From: Reticulitermes speratus
Lineage: Eukaryota > Arthropoda > Insecta > Blattodea > Rhinotermitidae
DNA length: 64,000 nucleotides
Assembly (NCBI GenBank): GCA_021186555.1
Contig: JAJKFL010000008.1
Coordinates: 16,795,936 to 16,859,935, forward strand
Direction: 5' to 3'
The stretch's first letter is position 1. Each line of letters starts with the position of its first letter. The translations under genes were made by a program, and so were the position numbers. Of the stretch, positions 22,358 to 33,235 are shown piece after piece. Below the pieces are notes generated by a model, which was given only the letters and a program-made list of their open reading frames with translations, did not search any database and had not been told where the DNA came from.

Positions 22358-22850
22358 TGCTTTAGGCTGGAGAATAAAGTCCTGAGGAAGATGTTTGTGC
22401 ATAAGAGGGATGAAGTAACAGGAGGCTGAAGAAATTTGTATAATGAGGAGCTTCATGATTTATGCTGCTTAGCAAACATTATTAATGATCTAAACACGGA
22501 GGATGAAATGGGCAGAGCACGTGACACATATGGAGAAGAAGGGAAATGCGTATAGGGTTTTGGTGGGGAAACATGAAGGAAAGAGACCTCCCTGAAGATC
22601 TAGACCTAGATGGGAGGACAGTATTAAAATGAATATTAAATAAAGAGGCTGGGAGGGCGGGAACTGGATGAATTGGCTGAGATCACTGAGAAGTGGTGGG
22701 CTGCTTCGAACATGGTAATGAATCGTCGGAATGTATAAAATGCTGGGAATTTCTTTACTAGCGCCGGAAATATAAGCTTCTCGAGAAGGATCCTGCACCA
22801 TGGGGTTGATTGGTTGGTTGGTTGTTTGTTTAGTTTGTTAGTTAGTGGGA
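22358..22850 (+). pseudogene. LINE (family L) reverse-transcriptase 3' remnant
   Basis: Scattered in-frame blocks match the C-terminus of a non-LTR retrotransposon ORF: VLRKMF..KRDEVTGG, then ..ELHDLC.., then MG..RD..GEEGK, then NAGNFFTS and the SFSRRIL end. Several stops and frameshifts interrupt it. The 3' terminus runs into GGTTGATTGGTTGGTTGGTT, the short tandem tail seen also at 48353. The clade is not certain; short tandem tails are typical of RTE and CR1-like elements. Confidence 0.8.
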
Positions 22851-23469
22851 TTGAAGAGTTCTAGTAATAGTCTTTGTGGAAGCATTCAAATTTGGCTAAC
22901 ATCGAGTGGCAACCGACATTGTACCAGACGGCCTATATGTGTTTCTGTTGATCTTGAGTCTACGTCGGCAGAAAAGAATGTTCAAAATAAAGGCCGTAGA
23001 GAAGAATGAGACCTACGCTTTGCGCAGTTAAATTCTTTATCCGGAAGTGTTAACTGTTTTCGTGGTCAGTAACATGAAGGAGCCAACTAGCAAGTATTGT
23101 TACAGTGTACGTACATTTGCTGAGTTTGTACTAGTGTCGGTATTATGGAATGTAATCACATGACGCGGTTTTAACGTCTGCATTGTTGGTTGTACAAATA
23201 TACACATATACTACGTAGTTTGCTTAAATGTTTACTGTTGCTTACTTCGCTTATTTTCTTTTGACGTTGAAATATTTACGTTTAAAATCGTGCCTCTTAA
23301 GCAGTACTTTATTCTAACTGAAATGTTTATTATGTATTTGTCTTATATGTTCATTTCAGCTTCTCTTCGGAATATATAGCCCTCATACAGAGAAGGTTAA
23401 TGCCTCACTTAAGCAGACTTTTCTGATTTTGTCACAGTGGACAAAGATACCCTTATTTTCATAGTTTGT
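22851..23469. other. no gene seen
   Basis: Unique sequence; nothing recognisable. Confidence 0.4.
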
Positions 23470-23998
23470 AATCAACATACTTTTTTTTTAAAGGAGAGAG
23501 CTTTATTACTACTTTCATTACATACATAACATGACAACGAACTGTAGGTAAGCTGTGCCATATACCAGCTTCTGTACTTCACACAATCTTCGGGAACTCC
23601 TCCCTGTCCGCACATGTGGCCATGACATCATAGCATAGTAAGAGTAGTGAAAAATTATGAACAGCTGAAAAAACACTACCTATCGAGCTGCTCTACTTAG
23701 AGCAAGCTGTGCTTCGGACGTTTATGCTTGTATCGTTTATACATATGAATCAAATCTAGGAGAGTATATTGTCCGATGGCCCCGATGAGGGGATTTGGAT
23801 GCAAGTGACAGTTTGAATAGAACCGGCTTGCTAATCGTCGGACGTATGCCTGGATAGATTCGACACCCAAGGCTGTGCGAAGGCGGAGTATGGGCGTATA
23901 TCGCGGAGAAGATGAAATGACCCGCAGACATTTGTTTTGCACAATTTTGACTTATGCGGCACCGGTATGGTGCTCGATCAGTGAATCAACATACTTTT
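23470..23998 (-). mobile_element. Jockey-like LINE, 5'-inverted insertion with TSD
   Basis: The direct repeat AATCAACATAC(TTTT) occurs at 23470-23484 and 23984-23998 and bounds the insert. Left: a poly-T (the A-tail of a minus-strand insertion), about 210 bp of 3' UTR, then an ORF tail at 23942-23697. It starts VQNKCLRVI and contains ALGVES, YVRRLASRFY and HPNPL, as in Jockey-clade reverse-transcriptase C-termini. Right of about 23943 the orientation flips: the plus strand reads ILTYAAPVWCSIS, which in Jockey ORFs lies just N-terminal of VQNKC. So the 5' part is inverted, the signature of twin priming. It is truncated to about 500 bp and cannot be functional. Confidence 0.88.
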
Positions 23999-24065
23999 CT
24001 GTCAAACATTGAAGGAGTTTCCTTTATTAAATATTCCGACAGTTTTTTGTGTACTTCGAAAAGGA

Positions 24066-25746
24066 TTATGTAGGTTGTAACTCGTGTGCTTAGAGTTTAA
24101 ACAGAACTTATGTAGGTTGTAACTCGTGTGCTTAGAGTTTAAACAGAACTTATGTAGGTTGTAACTCGTGTGCTTAGAGTTTAAACAGGACTTATGTAGG
24201 TTGTAACTCGTGTGCTTAGAGTTTAAACAGAACTTATGTAGGTTGTAACTCGTGTGCTTAGAGTTTAAACAGAACTTATGTAGGTTGTAACTCGTGTGCT
24301 TAGAGTTTAAACAGAACTTATGTAGGTTGTAACTCGTGTGCTTAGAGTTTAAACAGAACTTATGTAGGTTGTAACTCGTGTGCTTAGAGTTTAAACAGAA
24401 CTTATGTAGGTTGTAACTCGTGTGCTTAGAGTTTAAACAGAACTTATGTAGGTTGTAACTCGTGTGCTTAGAGTTTAAACAGAACTTATGTAGGTTGTAA
24501 CTCGTGTGCTTAGAGTTTAAACAGAACTTATGTAGGTTGTAACTCGTGTGCTTAGAGTTTAAACAGAACTTATGTAGGTTGTAACTCGTGTGCTTAGAGT
24601 TTAAACAGAACTTATGTAGGTTGTAACTCGTGTGCTTAGAGTTTAAACAGAACTTATGTAGGTTGTAACTCGTGTGCTTAGAGTTTAAACAGAACTTATG
24701 TAGGTTGTAACTCGTGTGCTTAGAGTTTAAACAGAACTTATGTAGGTTGTAACTCGTGTGCTTAGAGTTTAAACAGAACTTATGTAGGTTGTAACTCGTG
24801 TGCTTAGAGTTTAAACAGAACTTATGTAGGTTGTAACTCGTGTGCTTAGAGTTTAAACAGAACTTATGTAGGTTGTAACTCGTGTGCTTAGAGTTTAAAC
24901 AGAACTTATGTAGGTTGTAACTCGTGTGCTTAGAGTTTAAACAGAACTTATGTAGGTTGTAACTCGTGTGCTTAGAGTTTAAACAGAACTTATGTAGGTT
25001 GTAACTCGTGTGCTTAGAGTTTAAACAGAACTTATGTAGGTTGTAACTCGTGTGCTTAGAGTTTAAACAGAACTTATGTAGGTTGTAACTCGTGTGCTTA
25101 GAGTTTAAACAGAACTTATGTAGGTTGTAACTCGTGTGCTTAGAGTTTAAACAGAACTTATGTAGGTTGTAACTCGTGTGCTTAGAGTTTAAACAGAACT
25201 TATGTAGGTTGTAACTCGTGTGCTTAGAGTTTAAACAGAACTTATGTAGGTTGTAACTCGTGTGCTTAGAGTTTAAACAGAACTTATGTAGGTTGTAACT
25301 CGTGTGCTTAGAGTTTAAACAGAACTTATGTAGGTTGTAACTCGTGTGCTTAGAGTTTAAACAGAACTTATGTAGGTTGTAACTCGTGTGCTTAGAGTTT
25401 AAACAGGACTTATGTAGGTTGTAACTCGTGTGCTTAGAGTTTAAACAGGACTTATGTAGGTTGTAACTCGTGTGCTTAGAGTTTAAACAGGACTTATGTA
25501 GGTTGTAACTCGTGTGCTTAGAGTTTAAACAGGACTTATGTAGGTTGTAACTCGTGTGCTTAGAGTTTAAACAGGACTTATGTAGGTTGTAACTCGTGTG
25601 CTTAGAGTTTAAACAGAACTTATGTAGGTTGTAACTCGTGTGCTTAGAGTTTAAACAGGACTTATGTAGGTTGTAACTCGTGTGCTTAGAGTTTAAACAG
25701 GACTTATGTAGGTTGTAACTCGTGTGCTTAGAGTTTAAACAGAACT
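24066..25746. repeat. 42-bp minisatellite, 40 copies
   Basis: The unit contains TTATGTAGGTTGTAACTCG and TGCTTAGAGTTTAAAC and is repeated head to tail about 40 times. Units differ almost only at one A/G site (CAGAACT or CAGGACT). The G form clusters at the right end, with one near 24188. Since 42 is a multiple of three and the minus strand has no stop in one frame, a 594-codon frame (25786-24002) runs through it, repeating CLNSKHTSYNLHK with F or S. It starts and ends in flanking unique DNA. No splice sites, signal peptide or known domain supports a gene, so I regard the frame as a by-product of period and phase. Confidence 0.98.
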
Positions 25747-25999
25747 GTAATTTTTCGCCTGGTCTTGTCGTCCTTACTATTACCAATGAAGCGCGTATAG
25801 TGCCCTATTAATTTGAACTAATATTATATCGTTTTTAAAATTTTAAAATCAATTAAATGCGAGATTTGACGTTCTAGCTCTTGTTTTGCTGAATATGGAA
25901 GTATTCTGTGGTGTTTCAGGTGTTCAGAAGGATTGTGATGTTGTCATTTTCAGCGGCAGGCAGCCAAAGAGTAGGCAGTTGGACAAACTTTGTCCTATA
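25747..25999. other. no gene seen
   Basis: Flank of the minisatellite; unique-looking. Confidence 0.4.
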
Positions 26000-26280
26000 A
26001 CATGCCATGAAGGCCCAGAGCGGGAGTAGAGTTATAGCTCTACTCTTTCTTTAACCTCGGCGCTAGATGGGGGTGGGTGGTCAACACCACGCCTCGGCCG
26101 CTTTATCCCCGGGAAAGCAACCCGGTACCAAGTGACTAGCAGGCTGGACCTCGGTGTCTGGCTGGAGAGTCAGTTGATAGAGTGGTTGAATTGTTAGCAA
26201 TTTGAAGATTGATATTCTTCTAAATTATATATAAAACTTCAGTCTCTGCCTCACAGATAATACATTCCGTCTCCATAACA
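26000..26280 (-). mobile_element. tRNA-derived SINE family B, plus adjoining tRNA-like head
   Basis: 26000-26160 is the reverse complement of the family B body: GCCATGAAGGCCCAGAG, CTTTAACCTCGGCGCTAGA, GGGTGGGTGGTCAACACC, CCCCGGGAAAG. Immediately right, GAGAGTCAGTTGATAGAGTG followed by ATTGATATTC looks like the A- and B-box part of another tRNA-type head in plus orientation. This may be a second SINE fragment abutting the first. Confidence 0.65.
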
Positions 26281-27161
26281 AAGGCGAGCTGTTTAATGTT
26301 GTTTAGGCAAGGAATCGCTGATTATTGTACAAATCATATGGGACACGTCGTGCCCAAATGCGTAGCTTCTTAATGTTGCAACAGGCGGTACATACATTTA
26401 TCAATGGACATTAAACTGCTTCTAACAGACTCTGGATGAATTTGAGGAAATTAAACTTGGGAAGTACGATGCTGATAAAATCATCGTTAATTAGTTGACT
26501 GTATTTATCATTTCTGTTTCGAAAGGCAGATTGCTAGATTCACCACAAGCTCAAATGCAGCCAGCGTTCAAATTTTTTATTTACGAAAACCGTATGAACT
26601 GGTTTTTGAAATGAAAAGAACCTTTTATTCATTATGCCAATTTAACCTACAGTAAATTTCGTAATAATAGACTAGTTTACAGTCGTTAGTCTCTGCAGAC
26701 ACGACGTTACAGAACTGTCTGCTTTGTCTCCGTTAATATAAAACATGACGTCCCTCTAGGTTACTCCGCGGTTTGATATCGCGTCACGCTAAGGTCTCTA
26801 CATACGTGTTGTGGCGTAATTTGGTGCGAATCGTTTATGGGATTAATTAATAAACGCATGTGTGTTCCGCATCGTTGTTAGTGATGATTGAGGTTGGGTA
26901 ATATGTGTAATTACTTGAATATGAATGGCTAAGTGCGGAATTTGGACTGAGCACTTTTAGGCTAGACATGAAAAATATTTTGGGGAATGATAGAAGTATA
27001 GAAGAAGAATAGAAGTAATAGAAGTGAAAAGTATCTGGTGGTCCAGGAATGACAGACGGTACATTTTGAAGAATATCTGTCTCTTGGTTAATCCTATAAG
27101 GCCCATTGGTTACTTTATGTACCATCAGGTTTAACATAAATATTTTATGTTCTTCCCATAA
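26281..27161. other. no gene seen
   Basis: Unique AT-rich DNA. The 109-codon minus frame at 26847-27176 ends in the tandem repeat and has no known domain. Confidence 0.4.
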
Positions 27162-27495
27162 AGTGCATTTATACATTTTGTATGGATCTCAGAACAAACA
27201 GCGATTATTTCCCTATAACTGACTGGTTTGTATAACTGAGACGGAGTGTGTTTACTGCGCGGTACGGACTGTATTTATGTGTTTTGTGTGGATCTCAGAA
27301 CAAACAGCGATTATTTCACTGTACAGCATTAACTGATTGGTTTGTATAACTGAGACGGAGTGTGTTTACTGCGCGGTAAGGACTGTATTTATGTGTTTTG
27401 TGTGGATCTCAGAACAAACAGCGATTATTTCACTGTACAACATTAACTGACTGGTTTGTATAACTGAGACGGAGTGTGTTTACTGCGCGGTACGA
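27162..27495 (+). repeat. about 114-bp tandem repeat, three copies
   Basis: GGATCTCAGAACAAACAGCG occurs at about 27184, 27290 and 27404. Each is followed by ATAACTGAGACGGAGTGTG and TTTACTGCGCGGTA. Copies two and three are nearly identical, 114 bp apart. Copy one is 106 bp because it lacks about 8 bp in the CACTGTACA segment. Confidence 0.95.
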
Positions 27496-27810
27496 GCTGA
27501 ATCTTTAAGTATAATTCAGGTTAACTGTAGTATTTAAAAAGCTGAAATCGGAAAGACGGCTTTCTTTTCCTTCTCTCGTATATCGCGCTTTCCGACCTTT
27601 TCTATTACAAATAATTCCGATATTCTTAGACATTTGGTAGGACTTCTTACATGAAAGTTGGCCCATTGGAAGGCCTAGAAGTACACACGGCAAAGCGTGA
27701 TAACAAGGACATATTTTTATTCCGAGCGCTGTTTGAGCCCAGATCCGCAGTTTCAACCTGTATAACGTTAGTTTGGACTGACCAACGGCAGTAGAAGAAG
27801 ACAGCACACA

Positions 27811-27930
27811 AGATGGACAGACGAAATAGGAGAAACTCTGACGATGAACTGGCATGACATCTTAGCAGCACGCAAAAGAGAACGCACTGAAGGGACCTGA
27901 TCTACATGGCCGTGGAAAACAGGAAATGAA
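27811..27930 (+). pseudogene. possible LINE reverse-transcriptase C-terminal scrap
   Basis: A frame reads RWTDEIGETLTMNWHDI then AARKRER, fitting the RW.D.I......W...A..R..W pattern at the C-terminus of many non-LTR retrotransposon ORFs. No upstream domain is readable. Confidence 0.4.
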
Positions 27931-28955
27931 TGACATAACGAAAACGGCTGAAGGATTTAGTTTACGATATGTTCTAGTTAAATTCAGATTTTTATTTCAG
28001 ACTATTATAAAATAGATGGCTTTGTTGGCTTTTGCGGACCTTTATTAGGCCTATTGATTAAGTACGTAACTCGAGTAATTAAGATTAAGTAAGTTAGAAA
28101 TATCGCAAGGAACTTAGAAAAACTATAGAAAGATAATGAGGTATATTTTAAGATGTCAGATTATTAACATTTTTATCTAGAAAGTGCAAGAAATTCCAGA
28201 AGCCCCTTCTATTACCGGGGCTTATCTGCGTCTGTGTTACCGAGTCTCTTTGATTAATGCGAAGCCATAAACGGCTCCTTACTTGTCTCGAGATTCTTAC
28301 GGTCTTTGGACCCCAAGTTCTGTCTCCGCTACTTTCCGTAATTTCCCCAATGAACGCTGAGTTAAGCCGTATCAGTGAGCTTATACATTATTTAGCATCG
28401 CATCGTATGACGTCTTCCTACCTGGCTGGCATTTTTTGACAATTACCCCGCTGACAATAGCTTTGGTTCCTGTGGATGCATTTTCGAAACCGCGTTTGTG
28501 GGTTAGTGTGAGATTTGCCGTTCCGCCACCATACAATTTTGTTTTATCCCGTAATTTTATAACATAAAAAAAGATATTGAACTTCAGGAAATTGCCTTTT
28601 ATCCATAATTATTAGGCGGTAACTCGTGCACTAGACAGACGGTCGTCCCTGTGTTTTGTGGTTACTGACAGATCGTCGAGTGATTTATTCTGGTTTCGAA
28701 ATTATAAGTCATAAATTTTGTGCTTCTTTTATTATGTAATTTGCACTATTGTCTTACATTAATCCGCTACCATTACGTGTAATAAACGTACAGAGTATTT
28801 GCCTCAGTTACTGCAGAGAAGCATGTGACTTCTGAAGAATACAGTGTTCTTAGATTTGATTCCGAAAGCCTGGAAAAAATTCGCCGACGCTTCAGAGAAA
28901 TCTGTTGCACCGTGCCTTAGAAGATTGTTGGAGTCTCTGTACTTCCACTTTCCTA
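27931..28955. other. no gene seen
   Basis: Unique sequence without recognised repeats or convincing open frames. Confidence 0.4.
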
Positions 28956-28959
28956 AAGT

Positions 28960-29492
28960 CAACAAGACAGGCAATGTACATATAACGTGACACTGAGGCG
29001 CGTTCGCGTAACCATTGTTGCCGTGGAAAAGCAATAAGTATTACATATTCTGAGTGTGTGTCTGTAGCCTTAGTTATCCAGCATGCATTGCGCATGAGCC
29101 ATATTATATTGTCATCTGTGACCTGTCTGGCTGTGCCATATTTTTCCACATTATCTATAACAGGCACGATTTTCGGAAAAAGGTTATTCAATATGAAATA
29201 TGTGTTTTGATTTTCTTTACAACGTTTATCTGAAACATTTCTAATTCTAAGAAGAAATGAGCGAGATATTGTCGTAAATGCATATTGATGTTCATGTAAA
29301 GCGCCCGTTATTCTTGTCAGATTTTAATCGAACTTGAATTTTCTCGACAGATTTTTAGATTTTGAAGAAATATTAAAATATGAAATTTTATGAAAATCCG
29401 TCCACTGGGAGCCGAGTTGTTCGGTACGGACGGACACTCAGACAAACATGACGAAGCTAATTGTAGCTTTTCGCAATTTTGCTAAGGCGCCT
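28960..29492 (+). mobile_element. MITE-like family F, near-full-length copy
   Basis: Left end: a conserved leader CAACAAGACAGGCAATGTAC, then GAGGCGCGTTCGCG. Right end: TTTTCGCAATTTTGC and GGCGCC. The inner left and right ends are imperfect inverted repeats (type GGCGCGTTCGC). The interior matches 56243-56761 along its whole length, with ATCCAGCATGCATTGCGCAT, a GACCTGTCTGGCTGTGCCAT segment and GACGAAGCTAAT near the end. No transposase is encoded. The superfamily is not identified. Confidence 0.82.
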
Positions 29493-30540
29493 AACACAGC
29501 GTGTTAATCCTAAATTTCAAACAAGCTACACGGCATCACATCCCAAAATGCAACATTTTTTTATTATTACCTTGAGAAATATCAAAATTACGGCTAATTT
29601 TGTTTTGGGAGTACTCAACTGCCGTGACAGATTTTTCGCGGTTTTCTTCACCCATTCTCTTCAGACAAGTAAAGACTAAGCCATACGGTTTCACGTCTGA
29701 TCACTTTAACTTTGCCATATATAATAATTCTCTCGTTTTGACACTAAGTAACGTGTTCAGTTCATATAACATAATAAAATTAATTATTAGTGAAATAACT
29801 AAGCATAGTTAGTACCGTAAATCGAAGCAGATAGTGCAGTGGCTTTAAAATGGTATATACGTAACACACAAGTGTTTCGTATCCACTTTATTGTCTGTGA
29901 TGTAGTAATGTTCTTTAAACAGTTTTGCATTAAGTAACAAAATGTGGGAGTCATATGCGCGTATAATTACTCTGGGTTTATTGAACTAAATTTTCTTTGG
30001 CTGGACTGATGGTTTAAAAGGTAAAAACATTATTTATTATTGAATTTTCCACGGTAATGCCCGTAGATTTACCGTGCGTAAAGCAGATTCACGTTAAAAT
30101 TGAAATTTAAGGTATAATACAGAGGTAGGACTACAAAATATCTGTTCTCGTATCTAGACCATTCATCAACTTTCCCCGAATGTTGTTTTAATTGCATTGT
30201 ACATGCATTTATGCGAAAGCAGGAAGTTTTATGGCCAATATACAAACACAAATGCGAAACGAAGGACAGTGAAAGTAATTAGTGCACTAACGAACTGGGA
30301 AGGTTAAAAATGTTTAAATTTTCTGCGTAATGTTGACATACTGTAAGAACTTGCGTCATCAGGGCTCACTTCATTAACTGTATTCATTCCAGCCCAACGG
30401 GCGAAGATCTATCATTTAAGGCAGGGTTGTATTTACAGGTTTGCAGGTTCAAACTCCCACTTACCAGACCATCATTTTGTTCGTGCACATTATCACCGTA
30501 AATCTTTTTATTTATTCCTGTTTAAACGACACTTCCTACA
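29493..30540. other. no gene seen
   Basis: Unique AT-rich DNA. Frames of 60-73 codons have no known domain. Confidence 0.4.
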
Positions 30541-30819
30541 AAGGAGTTAATTTTTTTTCCCATGGCACAACAGCCCCTAGTGAACCAGGGCTTCCTCATT
30601 ATCAAGGCTTCACGATCAAAATCAGACACACCACAATCATTAGGACTCCTCTGGACGAGTGATCAGCCCGACGCAGAGACCTCTACCTGACAAAACACAA
30701 CACTCACAAGAGACAGACATGCATGCCCCCGGCGGGATTCGAACCCGCAATCCCAGCAAACGAGCGGCCGCAGACACACCCCTTAGTCCGCACGGCCACT
30801 GAGCTCGACTGAAGGAGTT
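30541..30819 (-). mobile_element. tRNA-Leu-like SINE, family A
   Basis: Reverse copy at 30549-30811. T-run and CATGGCACAACAGCCCCTAG at the left, B-box GCGGGATTCGAACCCGC near 30732, and the head (GTGGCCGTGCGGACTAAG read in reverse) at the right. Flanks share AAGGAGTT (30541-30548 and 30812-30819), a short or eroded TSD. Confidence 0.92.
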
Positions 30820-30865
30820 CATAATCATAAATAATAACATGAAGAACGCTTTTTGAGAAGCTGAT

Positions 30866-31163
30866 TAGTTGTTAGTAGTCGGTATAGCGACTGATGACGA
30901 GCTGGACCGTCTGAGCTTCGATTCCCGGTATATGCGAGAGGTTTTCTCATCTCCAAAACGTTCAGAGCGGCTCTATGGCCCACACATCCTCCTATTTGAT
31001 GGGCACTTGTGTTCTTTCCTTGTGGTGAAGCTGCCAGGACGCGATGTTGACCACTCACCAAAATTTAGTGGCGAGTTTAAGAATGAGCGGAGCTATAACC
31101 CTACTCCCTCTATATGCCTTTATGGCATTAAAAAGGACAACCTTACCTCTTTTAATAGTTGTT
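30866..31163 (+). mobile_element. tRNA-derived SINE, family B, with short TSD
   Basis: The head includes GTCGGTATAGCGACTGATG and GAGCTTCGATTCCCGG. The body shows CAGAGCGGCTCTATGGCC, GACGCGATGTTGACCAC, GAGTTTAAGAATGAGCGG and TATGCCTTTATGGCAT. TAGTTGTT flanks it at 30866-30873 and 31156-31163, a plausible 8-bp TSD. This is the most complete family B copy in the window. Confidence 0.85.
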
Positions 31164-32087
31164 CAGCCGGTAAAGAAACACGCTTCATTTTTGGAACCGT
31201 ATTTTTAATTATCGTGTTTACGAGAGCACGCCATTGGGCCTTACTCTGAGCCAACTTAATCTAGTCAACCTCATCGTACGCTTCGTCTTTAAAACAGACG
31301 ATGAATTGCAATATTCTCAGTTGTGTGAAAATATCTTCATTTGAAAGCCAAGAAATTTTGCAAAATACTCCTAGTGGAATAGGATGTTTTCTGTTGTTAT
31401 ATATACTGTTCGTGGTGCTTTAAATACTCATCAGTTTAGGTTACCATTGTTCAAACTGGCAATTTTTCGATGAAATGAAAACCAGTTTAGAAGTTATGAG
31501 GTAATGCAGTAAAAATTTTAAAAATATTTGTTAATATTCTGAGGGATGTCTGTATAAATTGAAGGTTGTGGATAGAAGAGTTCCGTAATTCTTTTTTCAT
31601 TTCCTGTTAATTATTGATTAAGTACGAAATTTCTGTGGAACTGACACCTTCTAGCGCAGATACGCAGCTAATTCTGAAGCTCGGTGTCAAGATCTTTTAT
31701 CGCTTTACATCAGATTAACTAAATTCTGAAAGAGTAGGGATTTTCTTTAAGGACGAAGTGTCAGGAGGCGGTTATTCAGCTCTGGGTGTGTGAAATATTT
31801 GTGTGGCACAGAATTTATATTAAAAATGGGAAGGCACGCCTCTTGCTCCGTTGATATGAATGTACGTAGATGTGCACAATGAAGAGGAACGCGACAGAGC
31901 ACTATGGCCTTTCGCTGTCAGATGTTTTATATTTTCATTCTTTGTGACGGAGAAGCTTTGTTAAGCGGTATTTGATTTGTGAAATACCTTGCTAATTGAC
32001 TGCAAGTCTTGGAAGTAACAAACATATTTTGGCAATTTTAGGAAAACTTACTTAACGGGAAAACTAAGAAAATATACGTAAACTGTC
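31164..32087. other. no gene seen
   Basis: Unique AT-rich sequence; nothing recognisable. Confidence 0.4.
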
Positions 32088-32622
32088 TCAACGTTTAATT
32101 GATTCTGTAGTCTGTCTTACGACAGGTCCGTAGCCTCTTCCAAAGCGAGTTCTCCACAGGGTGCAATCTAATTCTTCCTCTTTCAATTTCCAGTATCTTC
32201 TCTTTTCCTTAAGGTCATCCAGTAGCTGCTTACGCATTCTTCCCCGTATTCCCGTCATTTCTATCCTTCCTTCTAACTTTCCTTCAATCACGTGTTTTAA
32301 AAGGAGGTTTCTACGTAAGATGTGACCAATCCAGTTAGCCTTCCTTCTTTTTATTGTATGTACGATATTCCTCTCCTCCTTGACTCTGCGTAATACTTCT
32401 TCATTTCTCACACGATCGGTCCAACTGATCTTCTCCATTCTTCTCCAGCACCACATTTCAAAACTTTCCATGTATTTCTGATCTACTTTCCGAAGTGTCC
32501 ATATTTCAGCACCATACAAAGCTATGCTCCAAGTTTAGCACTTTTACTGGTTTCTTCCTTAAATTTAAGTCCAGTCTGGTGATGAAAATTGTCTTCTTCT
32601 TGCAGAATGCTGCTTTTGCCAT
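32088..32622 (-). pseudogene. LINE reverse-transcriptase C-terminal region (family K)
   Basis: A continuous 143-codon frame (32519-32088) begins MYGAEIWTLRK and contains ESFEMWCWRRMEKISWTDRV, HTIKRRKANWIGHILRR, KLEGRIEMTGIRGR and GYGPVVRQTTE before a stop. These are hallmarks of the C-terminal, post-catalytic part of non-LTR retrotransposon ORF2 proteins. Homology extends upstream to about 32622 (MAKAAFCKKKTIF..LDLNLRKK), broken by one extra base and one Tyr-to-stop change near 32540. The fingers and palm with the catalytic FADD-type motif are absent: a 5'-truncated, inactive copy, but the least decayed LINE ORF here. Confidence 0.88.
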
Positions 32623-33049
32623 GAAAATTTAGGATTTAATTTCAATTGTACACCTTGCATCATTTGTATTTAATTAAATCTTTAAATAGCAGCACTATGG
32701 AATGTAAAGCGACTAATGTAAAATCACAAAACTTATTGTGCTATGTCACTAATGACATTGTAAAACAATGTAATTGCACCTTTCCTTGTTGCTTTTAGTT
32801 TTGTAGTGTTCATTATACTTAAGGATTTTTACGACCTTTCCTATTTGAAATGTTTCAGGATTGTGTGTTTGTATCTGTAGAACACTTTTTGGTGAGATTA
32901 CGCTTTAAGCTCTTAAAACCTACTCGTATCTTGTCTCTCATTTTTCATCTGACCGACGAGTTTAGCCCTGCTGTTAGCAGCTCTATCGCCTTCGTGGCTT
33001 TCAATTGTGCTTCTTTAAATGTATTATTTAATGACAATGTCATTAAGAT
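32623..33049. other. no gene seen
   Basis: AT-rich. It may include the eroded tail of the SINE D copy to its right. Confidence 0.35.
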
Positions 33050-33235
33050 AATACAGCGCCGATGACAGATGAAGATGAGTATGGAATTTTGGTGTATTGA
33101 TACCGAGAAGGAAGAACTGAAGTATCGGAGAAGAACCTGTCCCATTGCCACTTTGTCCACCATAAATACCACATGGATTGGCATGGAATAAAACAGAAGG
33201 CTCCGCGGTGAGAGGCCGGCAATTCTCAGCCTCTG
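33050..33235 (-). mobile_element. tRNA-derived SINE, family D, diverged
   Basis: Read on the minus strand: head GCCGGCCTCTCACCGCGGAG, then CCATGTGGTATTTATGGTGG, ACAAAGTGGCAATGGGACAG and a TTCTTCTCCG segment. It corresponds to the split copy at 59215-59702. The 154-codon minus frame here (33409-32945) is a shadow of this SINE. Confidence 0.72.

Noticed and set aside
24066-25746. CRISPR array
   Set aside because: There are no variable spacers between repeats; the units are contiguous and the genome is eukaryotic.
24002-25786. 594-codon minus frame as a real repetitive protein gene
   Set aside because: The frame follows automatically from a stop-free 42-bp unit. No splice signals, signal peptide, domain or codon evidence supports it. 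Kept as a finding, not as a CDS.
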